Assembly: GCF_009299505.1 (NCBI RefSeq)
Contig: NZ_WBSM01000008.1
Coordinates: forward strand, 1-64,000
From: Bifidobacterium ramosum
GTDB taxonomy: Bacteria; Actinomycetota; Actinomycetes; Actinomycetales; Bifidobacteriaceae
Reading direction: 5' to 3'
Length of the DNA: 64,000 nt
The notes under the pieces are model-generated. The model ran no database searches, was not told the DNA's origin, and saw only the letters and a program-made list of their open reading frames with translations. The translations under genes and the position numbers were made by a program. Positions 1 to 9,109 of this stretch are shown piece after piece (within the stretch, counting starts at the first letter, position 1; each line of letters begins with the position of its first letter).

Positions 1-75
1 ATACCTGTCACGACGTGCTTTACACATCTCATTACGGGTTGCGTATTCAACCCCGTCGAACACCCACTTGCCCAC
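1..75 (-). CDS. 5' end of an unidentified gene, truncated by the window edge
   Basis: The reverse strand has a GTG start at 75 with a good ribosome binding site (GGAAGGAG, about seven bases upstream). An open frame of 25 codons then runs off the left edge. The visible protein begins M-G-K-W-V-F-D-G-V-E-Y-A-T-R-N-E. This is too short to assign to a family. It was judged real only from the strong ribosome binding site and the absence of stops. Confidence 0.4.
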   Translation of the reverse strand, partial: MGKWVFDGVEYATRNEMCKARRDRY

Positions 76-131
76 CTGAATCTCCTTCCCAGATCATCAG
101 GTGTTGCAACGATCACTAGAACCCGCCAGGC

Positions 132-180
132 GGCTCCCCTCTGTGAGGGGAGCTGTCGGCGAAGCCGACTGAGGGGAGCC
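132..180 (+). repeat. Palindromic repeat family 1, copy a
   Basis: Two stem-loops in tandem: CTCCCCTC/GAGGGGAG, then GTCGGC/GCCGAC, ending in TGAGGGGAGCC. Related copies lie at 572-619 (inverted), 9004-9053, 49320-49365 and 52521-52568. This copy sits about 30 bases before the DUF559 gene start. Confidence 0.85.
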
Positions 181-211
181 ACCAGACCAGCCCATTCGCT
201 ATGCTGACCCA

Positions 212-565
212 ATGCCTGCATATGACAAGCGCAATGTCGCACTCGCCAAACAGCTGCGTCGATCCATGACACCATGGGAGCGCAAACTCTGGTACGAATA
301 TCTGAGATCGCGCCCGGAACATTTCCGCAGGCAAAAGCCCATACATCGCTATATCGCCGATTTCAGTTGCGAACAGGCGAAACTCGTCATCGAACTGGAC
401 GGTGGCGGACATTATACGGACGTGCAACGTGCCAAGGATGCCGCACGCACGGCGGATCTTGAACGCGCAGGATTCACGGTATTGCGATTTTCCAACTATG
501 ACGTCGATACGAATTTCGAGGGAGTGTGTGAGGTCATTGAACGCGTGTTGGCATCTGGGTCCTAA
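212..565 (+). CDS. DUF559 domain protein, putative VSR/PD-(D/E)XK-like endonuclease
   Basis: A 117-residue protein of the usual single-domain DUF559 length. It opens with the typical helical segment rich in R/K/W (LRRSMTPWERKLWYEYLR). The core follows at about residues 45-70, where IADF and then LVIELDGGGHY supply the Asp and Glu-x-Asp expected of a VSR-like restriction-endonuclease fold. The C-terminus (AGFTVLRFSNYDV) matches the final strand-helix of the family. It stands alone between copies of palindromic repeat family 1 in opposite orientations (132-180 and 572-619). Family function is not established. A DNA nicking or repair role is inferred from the fold, and no strong ribosome binding site is visible. 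Confidence 0.8.
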   Translation: MPAYDKRNVALAKQLRRSMTPWERKLWYEYLRSRPEHFRRQKPIHRYIADFSCEQAKLVIELDGGGHYTDVQRAKDAARTADLERAGFTVLRFSNYDVDTNFEGVCEVIERVLASGS

Positions 566-571
566 TACGCC

Positions 572-619
572 GCTCCCCTCAGTCCGCTACGCGGACAGCT
601 CCCCTCGGAGAGGGGAGCC
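572..619 (-). repeat. Palindromic repeat family 1, copy b (inverted)
   Basis: Reverse complement of the 132-180 element, starting seven bases after the DUF559 stop. Stem 2 reads GTCCGC/GCGGAC here against GTCGGC/GCCGAC in copy a, a compensated change. A further half-element, GGCTCCCCTCTGTGAGGG, follows at 635-652. Confidence 0.85.
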
Positions 620-700
620 ACGCCTCACCACTCTGGCTCCCCTCTGTGAGGGAACCACCAGCATCAACAGTATCGGCCGCGCGAATGCACGGCCGATACC

Positions 701-1723
701 TTAGAATCCTAGCTTCTCCAACTGCTTAGGATCGGACTGCCAGCCTTTGGCGACCTTGACGTGCAGGTCGAGCTTGGCCTTGCCGCCGACGATGCGGTTG
801 ACGGGCGTGCGCAGCTTCTTCTTGACACGCACGAGATGTTCCGCGCCCTTGCCGATGATGATCGGCTTCTGCGAGTCGCGTTCCACGTACACGGACACGA
901 GCACGTGGATCTTGCCGTCGTAGGCTGCACCCGATTCGTTGTCCTGCGGGTATTCGATCGAGTCGACGACCACGGCCAGCGAATGCGGCAGCTCGTCGTC
1001 GAGCTCCTCGAGGAACGCACCGCGCACGAGTTCGGCGATCGTCTCCTCGGGCCGTTCCTCGCTGATCTGGTCGTCCGGGTACATCTGCGGGCCTTCGGGC
1101 GTGTGATCGATGAGCACGTTCTTCACTTCGTTGAGGTTGTCGTGCTCGAGCGCGCTGACCGGCACGATATCCGCGAAGTCGGCGAATTCATTGATCTCGA
1201 TGAGCTTGGCAATGAGCTGCTCACGATTCAGCTCGTCGATCTTGGTGACGATCGCGATGAGCGGCACCTTCCATTTGAACGTGCCGTCGTCGCGCTTGGT
1301 CGCGAAATCGGCGCGCAGGCGGCTCAGAATACGGCGGTCGCCGGGGCCGATCTCCTGATCGGCGGGCAGCAGGAACGCGATCACGTCCACGTCGGACAGG
1401 GACTCCTCGACGATGTCGTTGAGCCGCTGGCCGAGCAGCGTGCGCGGCCGGTGGATGCCCGGCGTGTCGACCAGCACGAGCTGCGCGTTGTCGGTGGTGA
1501 GGATGCCGCGGATGGCCTTGCGCGTGGTTTCCGGACGGGACGACGCGATGGCGATCTGCTTGCCGATCAAGGCGTTGATCAGCGTGGACTTGCCGACGTT
1601 CGGACGGCCGACCACGGCCACGAAGCCGGAACGGTACGGCTGTTCGCCCTGCACCGGGCCGTCGTTCGCCGCCGCGTTCGGCGTCTCGTCCACGTCGTCG
1701 ACGTGCTGTTCGGTATCGCTCAT
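701..1723 (-). CDS. era: GTPase Era, 16S rRNA maturation factor
   Basis: Essential GTPase that binds 16S rRNA through a C-terminal KH domain and helps mature the 30S subunit. About 340 residues. Visible motifs are G1 GRPNVGKS, G3 DTPG, G4 TKID and G5 VSAL, followed by a KH segment (GKGAEHLVRVKKKL) and the conserved VKVAKGW. The ATG at 1723 was chosen over an upstream one because AAGGAG lies six bases before it. That ribosome binding site overlaps the stop region of the upstream CBS gene (one-base gap), so translation is probably coupled. An acidic N-terminal extension of about 30 residues precedes the G domain, and a short insertion lies near RADFATKRDDG. Both are common in actinobacterial homologues. 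Confidence 0.97.
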   Translation of the reverse strand: MSDTEQHVDDVDETPNAAANDGPVQGEQPYRSGFVAVVGRPNVGKSTLINALIGKQIAIASSRPETTRKAIRGILTTDNAQLVLVDTPGIHRPRTLLGQRLNDIVEESLSDVDVIAFLLPADQEIGPGDRRILSRLRADFATKRDDGTFKWKVPLIAIVTKIDELNREQLIAKLIEINEFADFADIVPVSALEHDNLNEVKNVLIDHTPEGPQMYPDDQISEERPEETIAELVRGAFLEELDDELPHSLAVVVDSIEYPQDNESGAAYDGKIHVLVSVYVERDSQKPIIIGKGAEHLVRVKKKLRTPVNRIVGGKAKLDLHVKVAKGWQSDPKQLEKLGF

Positions 1724-1724
1724 G

Positions 1725-3164
1725 TCACTCCTTGTCGTCATCGCGACCGCCGCGATGCTGTTCGTTCGTCTCGTCGCCGCGTTCGGCGTCGTCTTCATCG
1801 GATGATTCGTCATCATTCCCGACGCCCTCGACGTGCGCCGGCTCCACGACGATCGTGGACACCTTCTTGCGTCGGCCGGCGGAGTCCACGGCGGTCAGGC
1901 GTAGGCCACGCGTCACGGCCGACGCGCCGACGATCGGCACCCGGCCGATCAGCTTGGTCAGCAGACCGTACACCGTGTCCACATCGTCCTCGTCGATGTC
2001 GATCTCGAAGATCTCCTCGAGGTCGGCGATCGGCGTGCGCGCAGGCATGCTCCACTTGTGTTCGCCGATCTTTTCGGGTTCGGCGTGCTGCGTGCGGTCA
2101 TGTTCGTCCTCAAGCTCGCCCACGATCTGTTCGATCGCGTCCTCGATGGTCACGAGACCCGCGATGCCGCCGTATTCGTCCACGACGATGGCCACATGCT
2201 GGCGGGTGCGCTGCATCTCGTGGAACAGGTCGTCCACGGGCTTGGATTCGGGCACGAGCATCGGCTGGCGGATGATCGACGCGACCTCGCGACCGGTCGC
2301 CGCGGGATTGAACGCCGTGGCCCGCACCGCATCCTTGAGATAGGCGACGCCGATCAGATCGTCCACGTCGTCGCCGATCACCGGCACGCGGGAGAACCCG
2401 GAGCGCGAGCACAACTTGAGCATGCTTTCAAGGGTCTCGGTCTTCTCGATGCAGATCATGTCGGTGCGCGGCACCATGATCTCGCGCGTGAGCGTCTCCG
2501 ACAGGGTGAGCACGTTGCGCAGCATCTCGGAGACTTCCGGGTCGAAATCGTTCGCTTCGACGAGCCGGTCGATGGTGGCGCGGCCCTGTTCGAGCTGGAT
2601 CTTCTCGAGTTCCTCGTCGTCGGACAGGTCGGAGTCGCGGTCGCGCTTCTTCGGGTCACGCTGGCCGCCGATGCGGGCGAACGGGGTCAGCCATGCGGCG
2701 ATCGACACGAGCGTGGCACGGCCGAGCATGATGTCGACCGGCTTGAGCGCCCCGGCGGACCGCGGGCGCACGAGAATCGACACGACGCCGACGATGATCG
2801 CGAACACGAATCCGGCGAGCAGTTCCGCCCACATCGGCGCCTCGAACAATGCGGCGATGCAGGCGACGAGCACGCCGTCGAGCACGTTGCAGGCGATGCG
2901 GAAGAACGCGCAGGAGCCGGCGGTGGCGTACCGGTCGGCGATGAGATGCTGCACCTTGTGGATGCGGTCGATCTTCTTCATGCGCAGGAACTGCGAGGTT
3001 TCGGAATCCGTCTGCACTTCGAGGATCAGGTTGTTGAGGCTGGCCCGCGTGACACGGGAGACCGCACCTTCGGCGGCGGCCAGGGTGAGCGACAACCAGA
3101 CCAGCAGGGCCGCGACGATGATCAGGGTGATGGTCAGCACGATGGCCGACGTGTCAGCAGGCAT
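1725..3164 (-). CDS. CNNM/CorC-type membrane protein with CBS pair (hemolysin family)
   Basis: 479 residues. The N-terminal DUF21/CNNM part has hydrophobic helices at about 8-30, 85-105 and 110-130. A CBS-domain pair follows (about 210-335; IMVPRTDMICIEK and VDEYGGIAGLVTIEDAIEQ are hallmarks), then a CorC_HlyC domain (about 350-440). The tail is very acidic (ESSDEDDAERGDE). Members are linked to Mg2+/Co2+ efflux or Mg2+ homeostasis, with the CBS pair sensing nucleotide. It is the upstream partner of era and lies about 130 bases after ybeY, a gene order usual in Actinobacteria. The transported ion is not shown by the sequence. Confidence 0.9.
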   Translation of the reverse strand: MPADTSAIVLTITLIIVAALLVWLSLTLAAAEGAVSRVTRASLNNLILEVQTDSETSQFLRMKKIDRIHKVQHLIADRYATAGSCAFFRIACNVLDGVLVACIAALFEAPMWAELLAGFVFAIIVGVVSILVRPRSAGALKPVDIMLGRATLVSIAAWLTPFARIGGQRDPKKRDRDSDLSDDEELEKIQLEQGRATIDRLVEANDFDPEVSEMLRNVLTLSETLTREIMVPRTDMICIEKTETLESMLKLCSRSGFSRVPVIGDDVDDLIGVAYLKDAVRATAFNPAATGREVASIIRQPMLVPESKPVDDLFHEMQRTRQHVAIVVDEYGGIAGLVTIEDAIEQIVGELEDEHDRTQHAEPEKIGEHKWSMPARTPIADLEEIFEIDIDEDDVDTVYGLLTKLIGRVPIVGASAVTRGLRLTAVDSAGRRKKVSTIVVEPAHVEGVGNDDESSDEDDAERGDETNEQHRGGRDDDKE

Positions 3165-3292
3165 GGGGTTTCCGATTCCTTAGATTGTGGTTGCGATGGT
3201 GGGGTTGCGTGTTGGATGTGTGGATTGGATGCGCGATGGGCGGATGACTGTTCGGATTCGACCCGTCGCCCGCCCGCCGACCGGCCCCGGGC

Positions 3293-3838
3293 TCAGTGCC
3301 CGAGCTGCCGGTTGGTGCCGTGCACCGCTTCGTATTCGGCGAGCGCGTCCGCCGATCCGGGCGGCAGGACGACGGGGTCGCCGATGCTTTGGCGTACGGC
3401 GATGAAGGTGAGCAGCAGCTGACGCTGCAGGCCGAACATCTGGCGTTCCTGATCGGGGCCGACGTGGTCGTAGCCGAGCAGGTGGAGGATGCCGTGGATG
3501 GTGAGCAGCATCATCTCCTCGAGCGTGCTGTGCCCGGCCGCGGCGGCCTGCTGAGCGGCCACCCACGGGCAGATCACGAGGTCGCCGAGCACGCCTTCCA
3601 TCACGGTTTTGCCGTCGCCGGGGCGCAGCTCGTCCATGGGGAAGCTCATCACGTCGGTCGGCCCTTCGAGGTTCATCCAGCGTTCGTGCAGTTCGGCGAT
3701 CGGTTCGGGGTCGACGAACAGGATGGTCAGGTCGGACTGGGTGCTTACGCGCATCTGGTCCATCACCCAGATGCCGAGGTCGGAGAACACCTTGGGATCG
3801 ATGGTCCATACGGTTTCGTTGGCGACGTCGACGCTCAT
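3293..3838 (-). CDS. ybeY: Endoribonuclease YbeY (rRNA maturation factor)
   Basis: Zinc-dependent single-strand RNase involved in 16S 3'-end maturation and ribosome quality control. The family signature H-x3-H-x5-H is visible as [11 protein letters not shown] at about residues 115-125, after the conserved [10 protein letters not shown] strand. At 181 residues it is a little longer than typical (about 150-160), mainly in a C-terminal tail after the metal site. The start overlaps the phoH stop by four bases (ATGA), so the two are translationally coupled. Confidence 0.95.
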   Translation of the reverse strand: MSVDVANETVWTIDPKVFSDLGIWVMDQMRVSTQSDLTILFVDPEPIAELHERWMNLEGPTDVMSFPMDELRPGDGKTVMEGVLGDLVICPWVAAQQAAAAGHSTLEEMMLLTIHGILHLLGYDHVGPDQERQMFGLQRQLLLTFIAVRQSIGDPVVLPPGSADALAEYEAVHGTNRQLGH

Positions 3839-5097
3839 CGGATGCGTTCCTTTCCTGTCGTTGCGGTCGCGGCGGCCATGGCAGGCGTCGCAGCGCCCTC
3901 CCCTGCCGGCGGTCCGGCGTAGGCGGCGCGCTGCTTCATCTCCCCGTGCTCGCGACGGGCCTTGGTGCTGTGGTCGCCGGCGATGGCCGAATGCCGGTCG
4001 TAGGCGGCGACGATCTCGCCGACGAGTCGGTGGCGCACCACGTCGGCCGCCTCGAGGTGCGCGAACGCGATGTCGTCGATGCCGCCGAGGATGTGCTCGA
4101 TGGTGGCGAGCCCCGACCGGGGCACGGTCAGATCGACCTGCGTGATGTCGCCGGTGATGACCATCGTCGTGTTGAAGCCGAGTCGGGTGAGGAACATCTT
4201 CATCTGCTGCTCAGTCGTGTTCTGCGCCTCGTCGAGGATCACAAACGCGTCGTTGAGTGTGCGGCCGCGCATGTAGGCGAGCGGCGCGACCTCGATCGTG
4301 CCGTCGTCCATGTACCGGCGCAGCTGGTCGGAGCCGAGCATGTCGGACAGGGCGTCGTACAACGGGCGCAGGTACGGATCGACCTTCTCGTTGAGCGTGC
4401 CCGGCAGGAAGCCGAGGTTCTCGCCCGCTTCGACGGCCGGACGGGTCAGGATGATGCGCCGGATGCGCCGGATGCGCCGTTCCTGAAACGCCTGCACGGC
4501 CTTGGCGACGGCGAGGTACGTCTTGCCGGTGCCGGCAGGGCCGATGGCGAACGTAATCGTATGCGATTCGATGGCGTTCACGTAGGCGATCTGGCCGGCG
4601 GTCTTCGCACGCACGGGCTGGCCGAGCGCGAACGTGATGACGCCCGGCACGCGCGGCTTGCGCTGGTCGTGCGCATCGCGGCCGTCGGCACGATGGTCGT
4701 GGTCGGCCCGTCGCGCCGCCTGCGTGGCCTGCGCCTCACGTTGCGCCGCGTACGGAGCGCCATTCGTCCGCGATCTGTCCACGGCGCGTTCGGCGAAGCG
4801 TTCCTGCCGCACGCGGTTCGGCAGCACCTGCTGGTCGAGCAGCCGGCGCACGGTGTCAGCGTCCATGGGCGCGCCGTAGGCGGCCTGGATGATCGTGTGG
4901 ATCACGTCTTCGGCCTGTGCCGCCTGCGGTTCCGACTGGCGGGATCGCGAGGTGATCGCGACGCGGTTGCCGCGCACGACGATGTCCAGATCGGGGAAGG
5001 CCCGTTCGATCTCGCGCAGCACCTCGTCCACGGGTCCGAGGACGGCGACCGGGTCAAGTTCGGTGGGGATGGTGATGGTTCGTGTCGTTGTCGCCAC
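3835..5097 (-). CDS. phoH: PhoH-like ATPase
   Basis: 420-residue PhoH family P-loop protein. The ATPase core shows Walker [12 protein letters not shown] and Walker B VILDEAQN, then the sensor segment [12 protein letters not shown]. The N-terminal about 80 residues form a KH-like region seen in PhoH2/YbeZ proteins. A basic and His-rich low-complexity linker (about 110-150) separates the two. YbeZ-type PhoH works with YbeY, and the overlapping ybeY gene supports that pairing. The product carries about 50 extra C-terminal residues rich in Ala/Gly/Thr. Substrate RNA and role remain inferential. Confidence 0.93.
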   Translation of the reverse strand: MATTTRTITIPTELDPVAVLGPVDEVLREIERAFPDLDIVVRGNRVAITSRSRQSEPQAAQAEDVIHTIIQAAYGAPMDADTVRRLLDQQVLPNRVRQERFAERAVDRSRTNGAPYAAQREAQATQAARRADHDHRADGRDAHDQRKPRVPGVITFALGQPVRAKTAGQIAYVNAIESHTITFAIGPAGTGKTYLAVAKAVQAFQERRIRRIRRIILTRPAVEAGENLGFLPGTLNEKVDPYLRPLYDALSDMLGSDQLRRYMDDGTIEVAPLAYMRGRTLNDAFVILDEAQNTTEQQMKMFLTRLGFNTTMVITGDITQVDLTVPRSGLATIEHILGGIDDIAFAHLEAADVVRHRLVGEIVAAYDRHSAIAGDHSTKARREHGEMKQRAAYAGPPAGEGAATPAMAAATATTGKERIR

Positions 5098-5106
5098 TGG
5101 GCTCCT

Positions 5107-5445
5107 CTACTCGTCCAGGGTCTCGCCGGTCAGCACGTGCGCATGCACGTGAAAGACCGTCTGTCCGGCGTCGAGGCCGGTGTTGAAGATCAGCCGGTAT
5201 GCGCCGTGGAACTCCTGATCGGCGATGGACTGCGCGACCTCGACGATGTGCGCCAGTTCGGCCGGATCGTCCTTGGCGAGTTCGGCGACGTTCGCGTAGT
5301 GCTTGCGCGGCACGATGAGCACGTGCACCTTCGCCTTGGGGTTGATGTCCTTGAACGCGTAGGTGGTGTCGTCCTCGTACACCTTGGTGCTGGGGATATC
5401 CCCGGCGATGATCTTGCAGAACAGGCAGTCCGTCGACTCGCTCAT
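5107..5445 (-). CDS. HIT family nucleotide hydrolase (HinT-like)
   Basis: 112 residues. The histidine-triad signature is present as HVHAHVL close to the C-terminus, preceded by the N-terminal DCLFCKIIAGDIPS motif typical of HinT proteins. Family members hydrolyse purine nucleoside phosphoramidates and acyl-adenylates. The ATG at 5445 was chosen because AAGGAG lies five bases upstream. An in-frame start seven codons earlier has no such site. It ends nine bases before phoH, so it is part of the same minus-strand unit. Confidence 0.93.
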   Translation of the reverse strand: MSESTDCLFCKIIAGDIPSTKVYEDDTTYAFKDINPKAKVHVLIVPRKHYANVAELAKDDPAELAHIVEVAQSIADQEFHGAYRLIFNTGLDAGQTVFHVHAHVLTGETLDE

Positions 5446-5574
5446 CTTCGCTCCTTCGAGTGGCATGCGCGCCGCTGGCGCGGCGCTTCGGTTCTGGGCA
5501 CCATGCTATTGCGCAGGCACGTCAATTTCGCCCGCGGCCCGATCGGCGGCCGGCGCACGACCGGCCGGCCCGGG

Positions 5575-6369
5575 CTAGAATCGTCCGAGGGCGCGCGACA
5601 GCAGCGACAGCGCCACGGGGCCGGCCGCCGACGCGCGCAGGATGTTCGTGCCGAGCACGCATACGCGGGCGCCGGCCGCGGTGAACTGTTCGATCTCGGC
5701 GTCCGCGATGCCGCCTTCCGGGCCGACCACGACGTTGACAGTGCGCGGCCTGCCGTCGTCCAGGCACCGGTCGGACAGCTCCCGTACGGCCTGTTCGATG
5801 CCGTCCCACGTATCGGTCGCGTCCTGATGCAGAACGACCACCAGATCGCCGTGCACGCAGGCGCGCCGGCAGATGGCCACCACCTGCTTGGAGGACACGC
5901 AGTCGGCCAGCTCGGGCTTCCATGCGCGCCGGGATTGTTCGGTGGCGGCGGCCAGCACCTGATCCCATTTGCGGTCGGTGCGGCCCGCCTTCCATTTGGC
6001 GATGGACCGGTCGGCCTGCCAGGGGATCACCTGGTCCACGCCGATCTGCGTGGCCACGTCGATCGCCTGTTCATCGTGGCCGTTCTTCGCGAGCGCCTGG
6101 ATGAGCGCGAGCCGGGTGACCGGCTGCGGTTCGCGGCCTACCTCGCGCACTTCGGCGAGCCCGCTGCCGGCGTCGGTCAGCACGGCGGCGATGCGCAGGC
6201 CGGCGCCGTCCGACAGGTCGAATTCGTCGCCGTCCGTCAACCGCATCGCCTGTACGGCGTGCCGGCGTACGGATGCGGGCAGGGTGATCTTCCACCCGGT
6301 GTTGAGTTCGTCGCTGTTGACCGGCACGTCGTCCTGGGCCGGATCGAAAAGAAACAGTGGATTCGTCAT
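5575..6369 (-). CDS. rsmE: 16S rRNA m3U1498 methyltransferase RsmE
   Basis: 264 residues. SPOUT-class knotted methyltransferase that methylates U1498 of 16S rRNA. It has an N-terminal PUA-like RNA-binding part (about 1-75). The SPOUT domain carries ALAKNGHDEQAIDVATQIG and the SAM-binding loop VVVGPEGGIADAEIE near residues 205-220, and the terminal ILRASAAGPVALSLL helix is typical. The first start that gives a family-like N-terminus (MTNPLFLFDP) has no clear ribosome binding site, so translation may be leaderless. It is the first gene of the minus-strand cluster that runs to era. Confidence 0.94.
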   Translation of the reverse strand: MTNPLFLFDPAQDDVPVNSDELNTGWKITLPASVRRHAVQAMRLTDGDEFDLSDGAGLRIAAVLTDAGSGLAEVREVGREPQPVTRLALIQALAKNGHDEQAIDVATQIGVDQVIPWQADRSIAKWKAGRTDRKWDQVLAAATEQSRRAWKPELADCVSSKQVVAICRRACVHGDLVVVLHQDATDTWDGIEQAVRELSDRCLDDGRPRTVNVVVGPEGGIADAEIEQFTAAGARVCVLGTNILRASAAGPVALSLLSRALGRF

Positions 6370-6430
6370 GCGCACTACGCTACACAAAACGGCGGAGTTC
6401 CAACGCGACACGCCGATACTACGTCACGAT

Positions 6431-6459
6431 TTGACGATGACATGGGGCGTCGGTATAGT
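6431..6459 (+). promoter_or_regulatory. Promoter of tRNA-Leu
   Basis: A -35 box TTGACG (6431-6436) and a -10 box TATAGT (6454-6459) with exact 17-base spacing, about 30 bases before the tRNA 5' end. This is one of the best sigma-70-type promoter matches in the window. Confidence 0.75.
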
Positions 6460-6488
6460 TTCACATCGTTGTCTGAACAACGCAACCT

Positions 6489-6576
6489 GTCCGGGTGGCG
6501 GAATGGTAGACGCGCTAGCTTGAGGTGCTAGTGCCTATTTTATACAGGCGTGTGGGTTCAAGTCCCATCTCGGACA
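6489..6576 (+). tRNA. tRNA-Leu (anticodon GAG)
   Basis: The acceptor stem GTCCGGG pairs with CTCGGAC (one G-U), with discriminator A as expected for leucine. The D arm holds GGCGGAATGGTAGACGC. The anticodon arm is TAGC-TTGAGGT-GCTA with GAG. A long class II variable arm and a T arm GTGGG-TTCAAGT-CCCAT follow. No CCA is encoded. A terminator follows at once, so it is a single-gene unit. Confidence 0.95.
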
Positions 6577-6583
6577 CTGGAAC

Positions 6584-6611
6584 AACCCCGTGGAAACACG
6601 GGGTTTTCTTG
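6584..6611 (+). terminator. Rho-independent terminator of tRNA-Leu
   Basis: Nine-base stem AACCCCGTG / CACGGGGTT with a GAAA tetraloop (6584-6605), continuing into TTTTCTT. Confidence 0.9.
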
Positions 6612-6671
6612 TATCTGCCGGCCGATCACGCATGGTCGATCGGTCCACTCCCCCGAGCGAAAGGTCCGCGC

Positions 6672-7538
6672 ATGCGGTTCATCACCATCGAGTCCATCGA
6701 CGACGAGCGCGTCGCGGCCTATACCAATCTCACCGAAATCCAGTTGCGCAACCGTCTCGAGCCGGCCAAGGGCCTGTTCATCGCCGAATCCCCCAAGGTC
6801 ATCGACCGGGCGCTGGCCGCCGGCCGCGAACCGATCTCGCTGCTGGTCGAGGAGCCTTGGATCGACGGCATGGCCGATACGTTCGCGTTCGTGGACGAGC
6901 ATTGGGGCACGGACGTTCCCGTGTACGTCGCCTCTCCCGAACAGTTGAAGCAGCTCACCGGCTATCGCCTGCACCGCGGCGCGCTGGCCGCGATGCGACG
7001 CTGGCCGTTGCCGTCCGTGGCCGACGTGTGCGCCGGCGCCCGCCGCGTGGCCGTCATGGAGAACATCGTCGACCATACAAACGTCGGCGCGCTCATGCGT
7101 TCGGCCGCCGCGCTTGACGTGGACGCCGTGCTGGTGACCCCGTCCTGCGGCGATCCGTTGTACCGCCGCGCCGCCCGCGTGTCGATGGGCACCGTGTTCC
7201 AGATCCCGTGGACGCGCATCGGCATGGAGTCGAGGCATGCGTGGCCGTTCGAAGGATTGAGGGAGCTGCACGATCTCGGCTTCACCACCGTGGCGATGGC
7301 GCTGACCGATGATTCGATCAGTCTCGACGAACTGGTGCGCCGGTTGAACAACGACGCGACCGAATCGGATCATATCGACAGGCTGGCGCTGATCTTCGGC
7401 ACCGAGGGCGACGGGCTGAGCCGGCACACCATCGCGAACGCCGATCTGACGGTGAAGATCCCGATGAGCCACGGCGTGGATTCGCTCAACGTGGCCGCAT
7501 CGAGCGCGGTCGCCTTCTATTCGACCAGAGTTCGCTGA
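6672..7538 (+). CDS. TrmH/SpoU family RNA 2'-O-methyltransferase
   Basis: 288 residues. An N-terminal substrate-binding domain (EIQLRNRLEPAKGLFIAESP) is followed by a SPOUT domain with the three SpoU motifs: ENIVDHTNVGALMRSAAAL, IFGTEGDGLS and IPMSHGVDSLNVAASSAVA. These hold the catalytic Arg and the SAM-binding knot. It methylates a ribose in rRNA or tRNA, but the exact site cannot be read from the sequence. The ATG at 6672 was chosen because the family N-terminus begins there and the upstream frame runs through the tRNA and terminator. It appears monocistronic between tRNA-Leu and glgC. Confidence 0.92.
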   Translation: MRFITIESIDDERVAAYTNLTEIQLRNRLEPAKGLFIAESPKVIDRALAAGREPISLLVEEPWIDGMADTFAFVDEHWGTDVPVYVASPEQLKQLTGYRLHRGALAAMRRWPLPSVADVCAGARRVAVMENIVDHTNVGALMRSAAALDVDAVLVTPSCGDPLYRRAARVSMGTVFQIPWTRIGMESRHAWPFEGLRELHDLGFTTVAMALTDDSISLDELVRRLNNDATESDHIDRLALIFGTEGDGLSRHTIANADLTVKIPMSHGVDSLNVAASSAVAFYSTRVR

Positions 7539-7694
7539 AAAGTCACGAAAATAACGGCGACATGCCCGTGGTGTTGCCTTGCGTGTCGCCGAATTTGTGC
7601 GAGTATTGACAGTGTCGCCCCTGCGATGAAGCGTGGGTGCAAAGCAGTTCGGTGTCGCGAGACGCTGTGGATGACCAAAAGAGAGGAGCATCGG

Positions 7695-8942
7695 ATGGCG
7701 AAAAACAAGCAGAAGATTCTGTCCATCGTCCTGGCGGGCGGTGAAGGGACGCGCCTGATGCCGTTGACCCGTGATCGTGCGAAGCCCGCAGTCCCCTTCG
7801 GAGGCGTGTTCCGTCTGATCGATTTTCCGCTGAGTAATCTGGTGAATTCGGATTACCGCCACATCATCGTGCTCACGCAGTACAAGTCGCATTCGCTCGA
7901 CCGTCACATCTCGCAGATGTGGCGCTTCTCCTCCCTGCTGGGCAACTACGTGTCCCCGGTGCCGGCGCAGCAGCGTCTCGGCAAGCACTGGTATCTTGGC
8001 TCGGCCGACGCGATCTACCAGACCATCAACATCATCGAGGACGTGCAGCCCGACATCGTCGTGATCGTCGGCGCCGATCATGTCTACCGCATGGACTTCG
8101 GCCAGATGGTGCAACAGCACATCGAATCCGGCGCCGAGTTCACGGTCGCCGGCATCCGCCAGCCGATCGCCCAGTCGAACCAGTTCGGCGTGATCAGCGT
8201 GGACCCGGACCACCCGAACCAGATCCGCGAGTTCCAGGAGAAGCCGGCCACGACCGAGGGTCTGCCGGACGACCCGAACTCGTTCCTCGCCTCGATGGGC
8301 AACTACGTGGCCAACACCGATGCGCTGTTCGACGCGCTCGCCAAGGACGAGAAGGCCGAGGACACCAAGCACGACATGGGCGGCGACATCGCCCCGTACT
8401 TCGCAGCGCGCGGCGAGGCCGGCGTGTACGACTTCAACACGAACGTCATCCCGGGCGCGACGGAGACCGACCACGCCTACTGGCGCGACGTGGGCACCAT
8501 CAAGCAGTTCTACGATGCGCACATGGATCTGATCGCCTATGTGCCCGAGTTCAACCTGTACAACCAGGCATGGCCGATCTACACGGACTCCGGCACCCTA
8601 CCGCCGGCCAAGTTCGTGCACGCCGGCCGTGACCGCCTCGGCCACGCGACCGATTCGATCGTCTCCCCCGGCGTGATCGTCTCCGGCGGCGAGGTGCACC
8701 ATTCGGTGCTCTCTCCGAACGTGCGCATCCACTCGTGGGCGCAGGTCGTCGACTCCGTGCTGTTCGACGGCGTGATCATCAACCGTCGTGCGCGCGTGTA
8801 CAAGGCGATCCTCGACAAGAACGTCGTACTCACCGAGAACTCGACCGTCGGCATCGACACCGAGCATGATCTGGCGCGCGGCTTCACGGTGACGCCGGAA
8901 GGCATCACCGTCGTGCCGAAGGGCACCATCGTCGACGACTGA
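7695..8942 (+). CDS. glgC: Glucose-1-phosphate adenylyltransferase (ADP-glucose pyrophosphorylase)
   Basis: Makes ADP-glucose from ATP and glucose-1-P, the committed step of glycogen synthesis. 415 residues. The N-terminal nucleotidyltransferase has the pyrophosphorylase loop [13 protein letters not shown], the substrate segment [10 protein letters not shown] and the metal-site DHVYRMDF. The C-terminal part is a left-handed beta-helix (about 300-415). The ATG at 7695 follows GAGAGGAG at suitable spacing; earlier in-frame starts lack one. It is monocistronic, ending in a strong terminator, with the convergent suf operon beyond. Confidence 0.95.
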   Translation: MAKNKQKILSIVLAGGEGTRLMPLTRDRAKPAVPFGGVFRLIDFPLSNLVNSDYRHIIVLTQYKSHSLDRHISQMWRFSSLLGNYVSPVPAQQRLGKHWYLGSADAIYQTINIIEDVQPDIVVIVGADHVYRMDFGQMVQQHIESGAEFTVAGIRQPIAQSNQFGVISVDPDHPNQIREFQEKPATTEGLPDDPNSFLASMGNYVANTDALFDALAKDEKAEDTKHDMGGDIAPYFAARGEAGVYDFNTNVIPGATETDHAYWRDVGTIKQFYDAHMDLIAYVPEFNLYNQAWPIYTDSGTLPPAKFVHAGRDRLGHATDSIVSPGVIVSGGEVHHSVLSPNVRIHSWAQVVDSVLFDGVIINRRARVYKAILDKNVVLTENSTVGIDTEHDLARGFTVTPEGITVVPKGTIVDD

Positions 8943-8963
8943 TCGACGTTCGGCTCCTACAGT

Positions 8964-8996
8964 AAAGGCCCCGGTCATATGACCGGGGCCTTTCGC
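8964..8996. terminator. Bidirectional terminator between glgC and the suf operon
   Basis: A perfect palindrome, AAAGGCCCCGGTCAT and its complement, flanked by an A run on one side and T run on the other. It can serve glgC on the plus strand and sufT on the minus strand. Confidence 0.85.
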
Positions 8997-9003
8997 TATC
9001 TCC

Positions 9004-9053
9004 GGCTCCCCCTCTCCGAGGGGAGCTGTCAGCGCAGCGGACTTGAGGGGAGC
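9004..9053 (+). repeat. Palindromic repeat family 1, copy c
   Basis: Same two-stem layout as 132-180. Stem 1 is intact (CTCC..GAGGGGAG). Stem 2, GTCAGC/GCGGAC, has lost one pair. It lies between the convergent ends of glgC and sufT. Confidence 0.8.
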
Positions 9054-9109
9054 GACGAGGACCAGCTGTTCAGTCAGTTCGTGCAGCCAGTCCCCCTCCC
9101 CTGCATCGA

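Noticed and set aside
761..2275. Long plus-strand frame antisense to era and the CBS gene
   Set aside because: His/Arg/Val-rich translation with no family features. GC-rich antisense frames of this kind recur across the window (for example 3946-6531, 9526-11694, 11630-13969, 30643-32589, 54370-57021 minus-strand genes). The sense strand has clear families.
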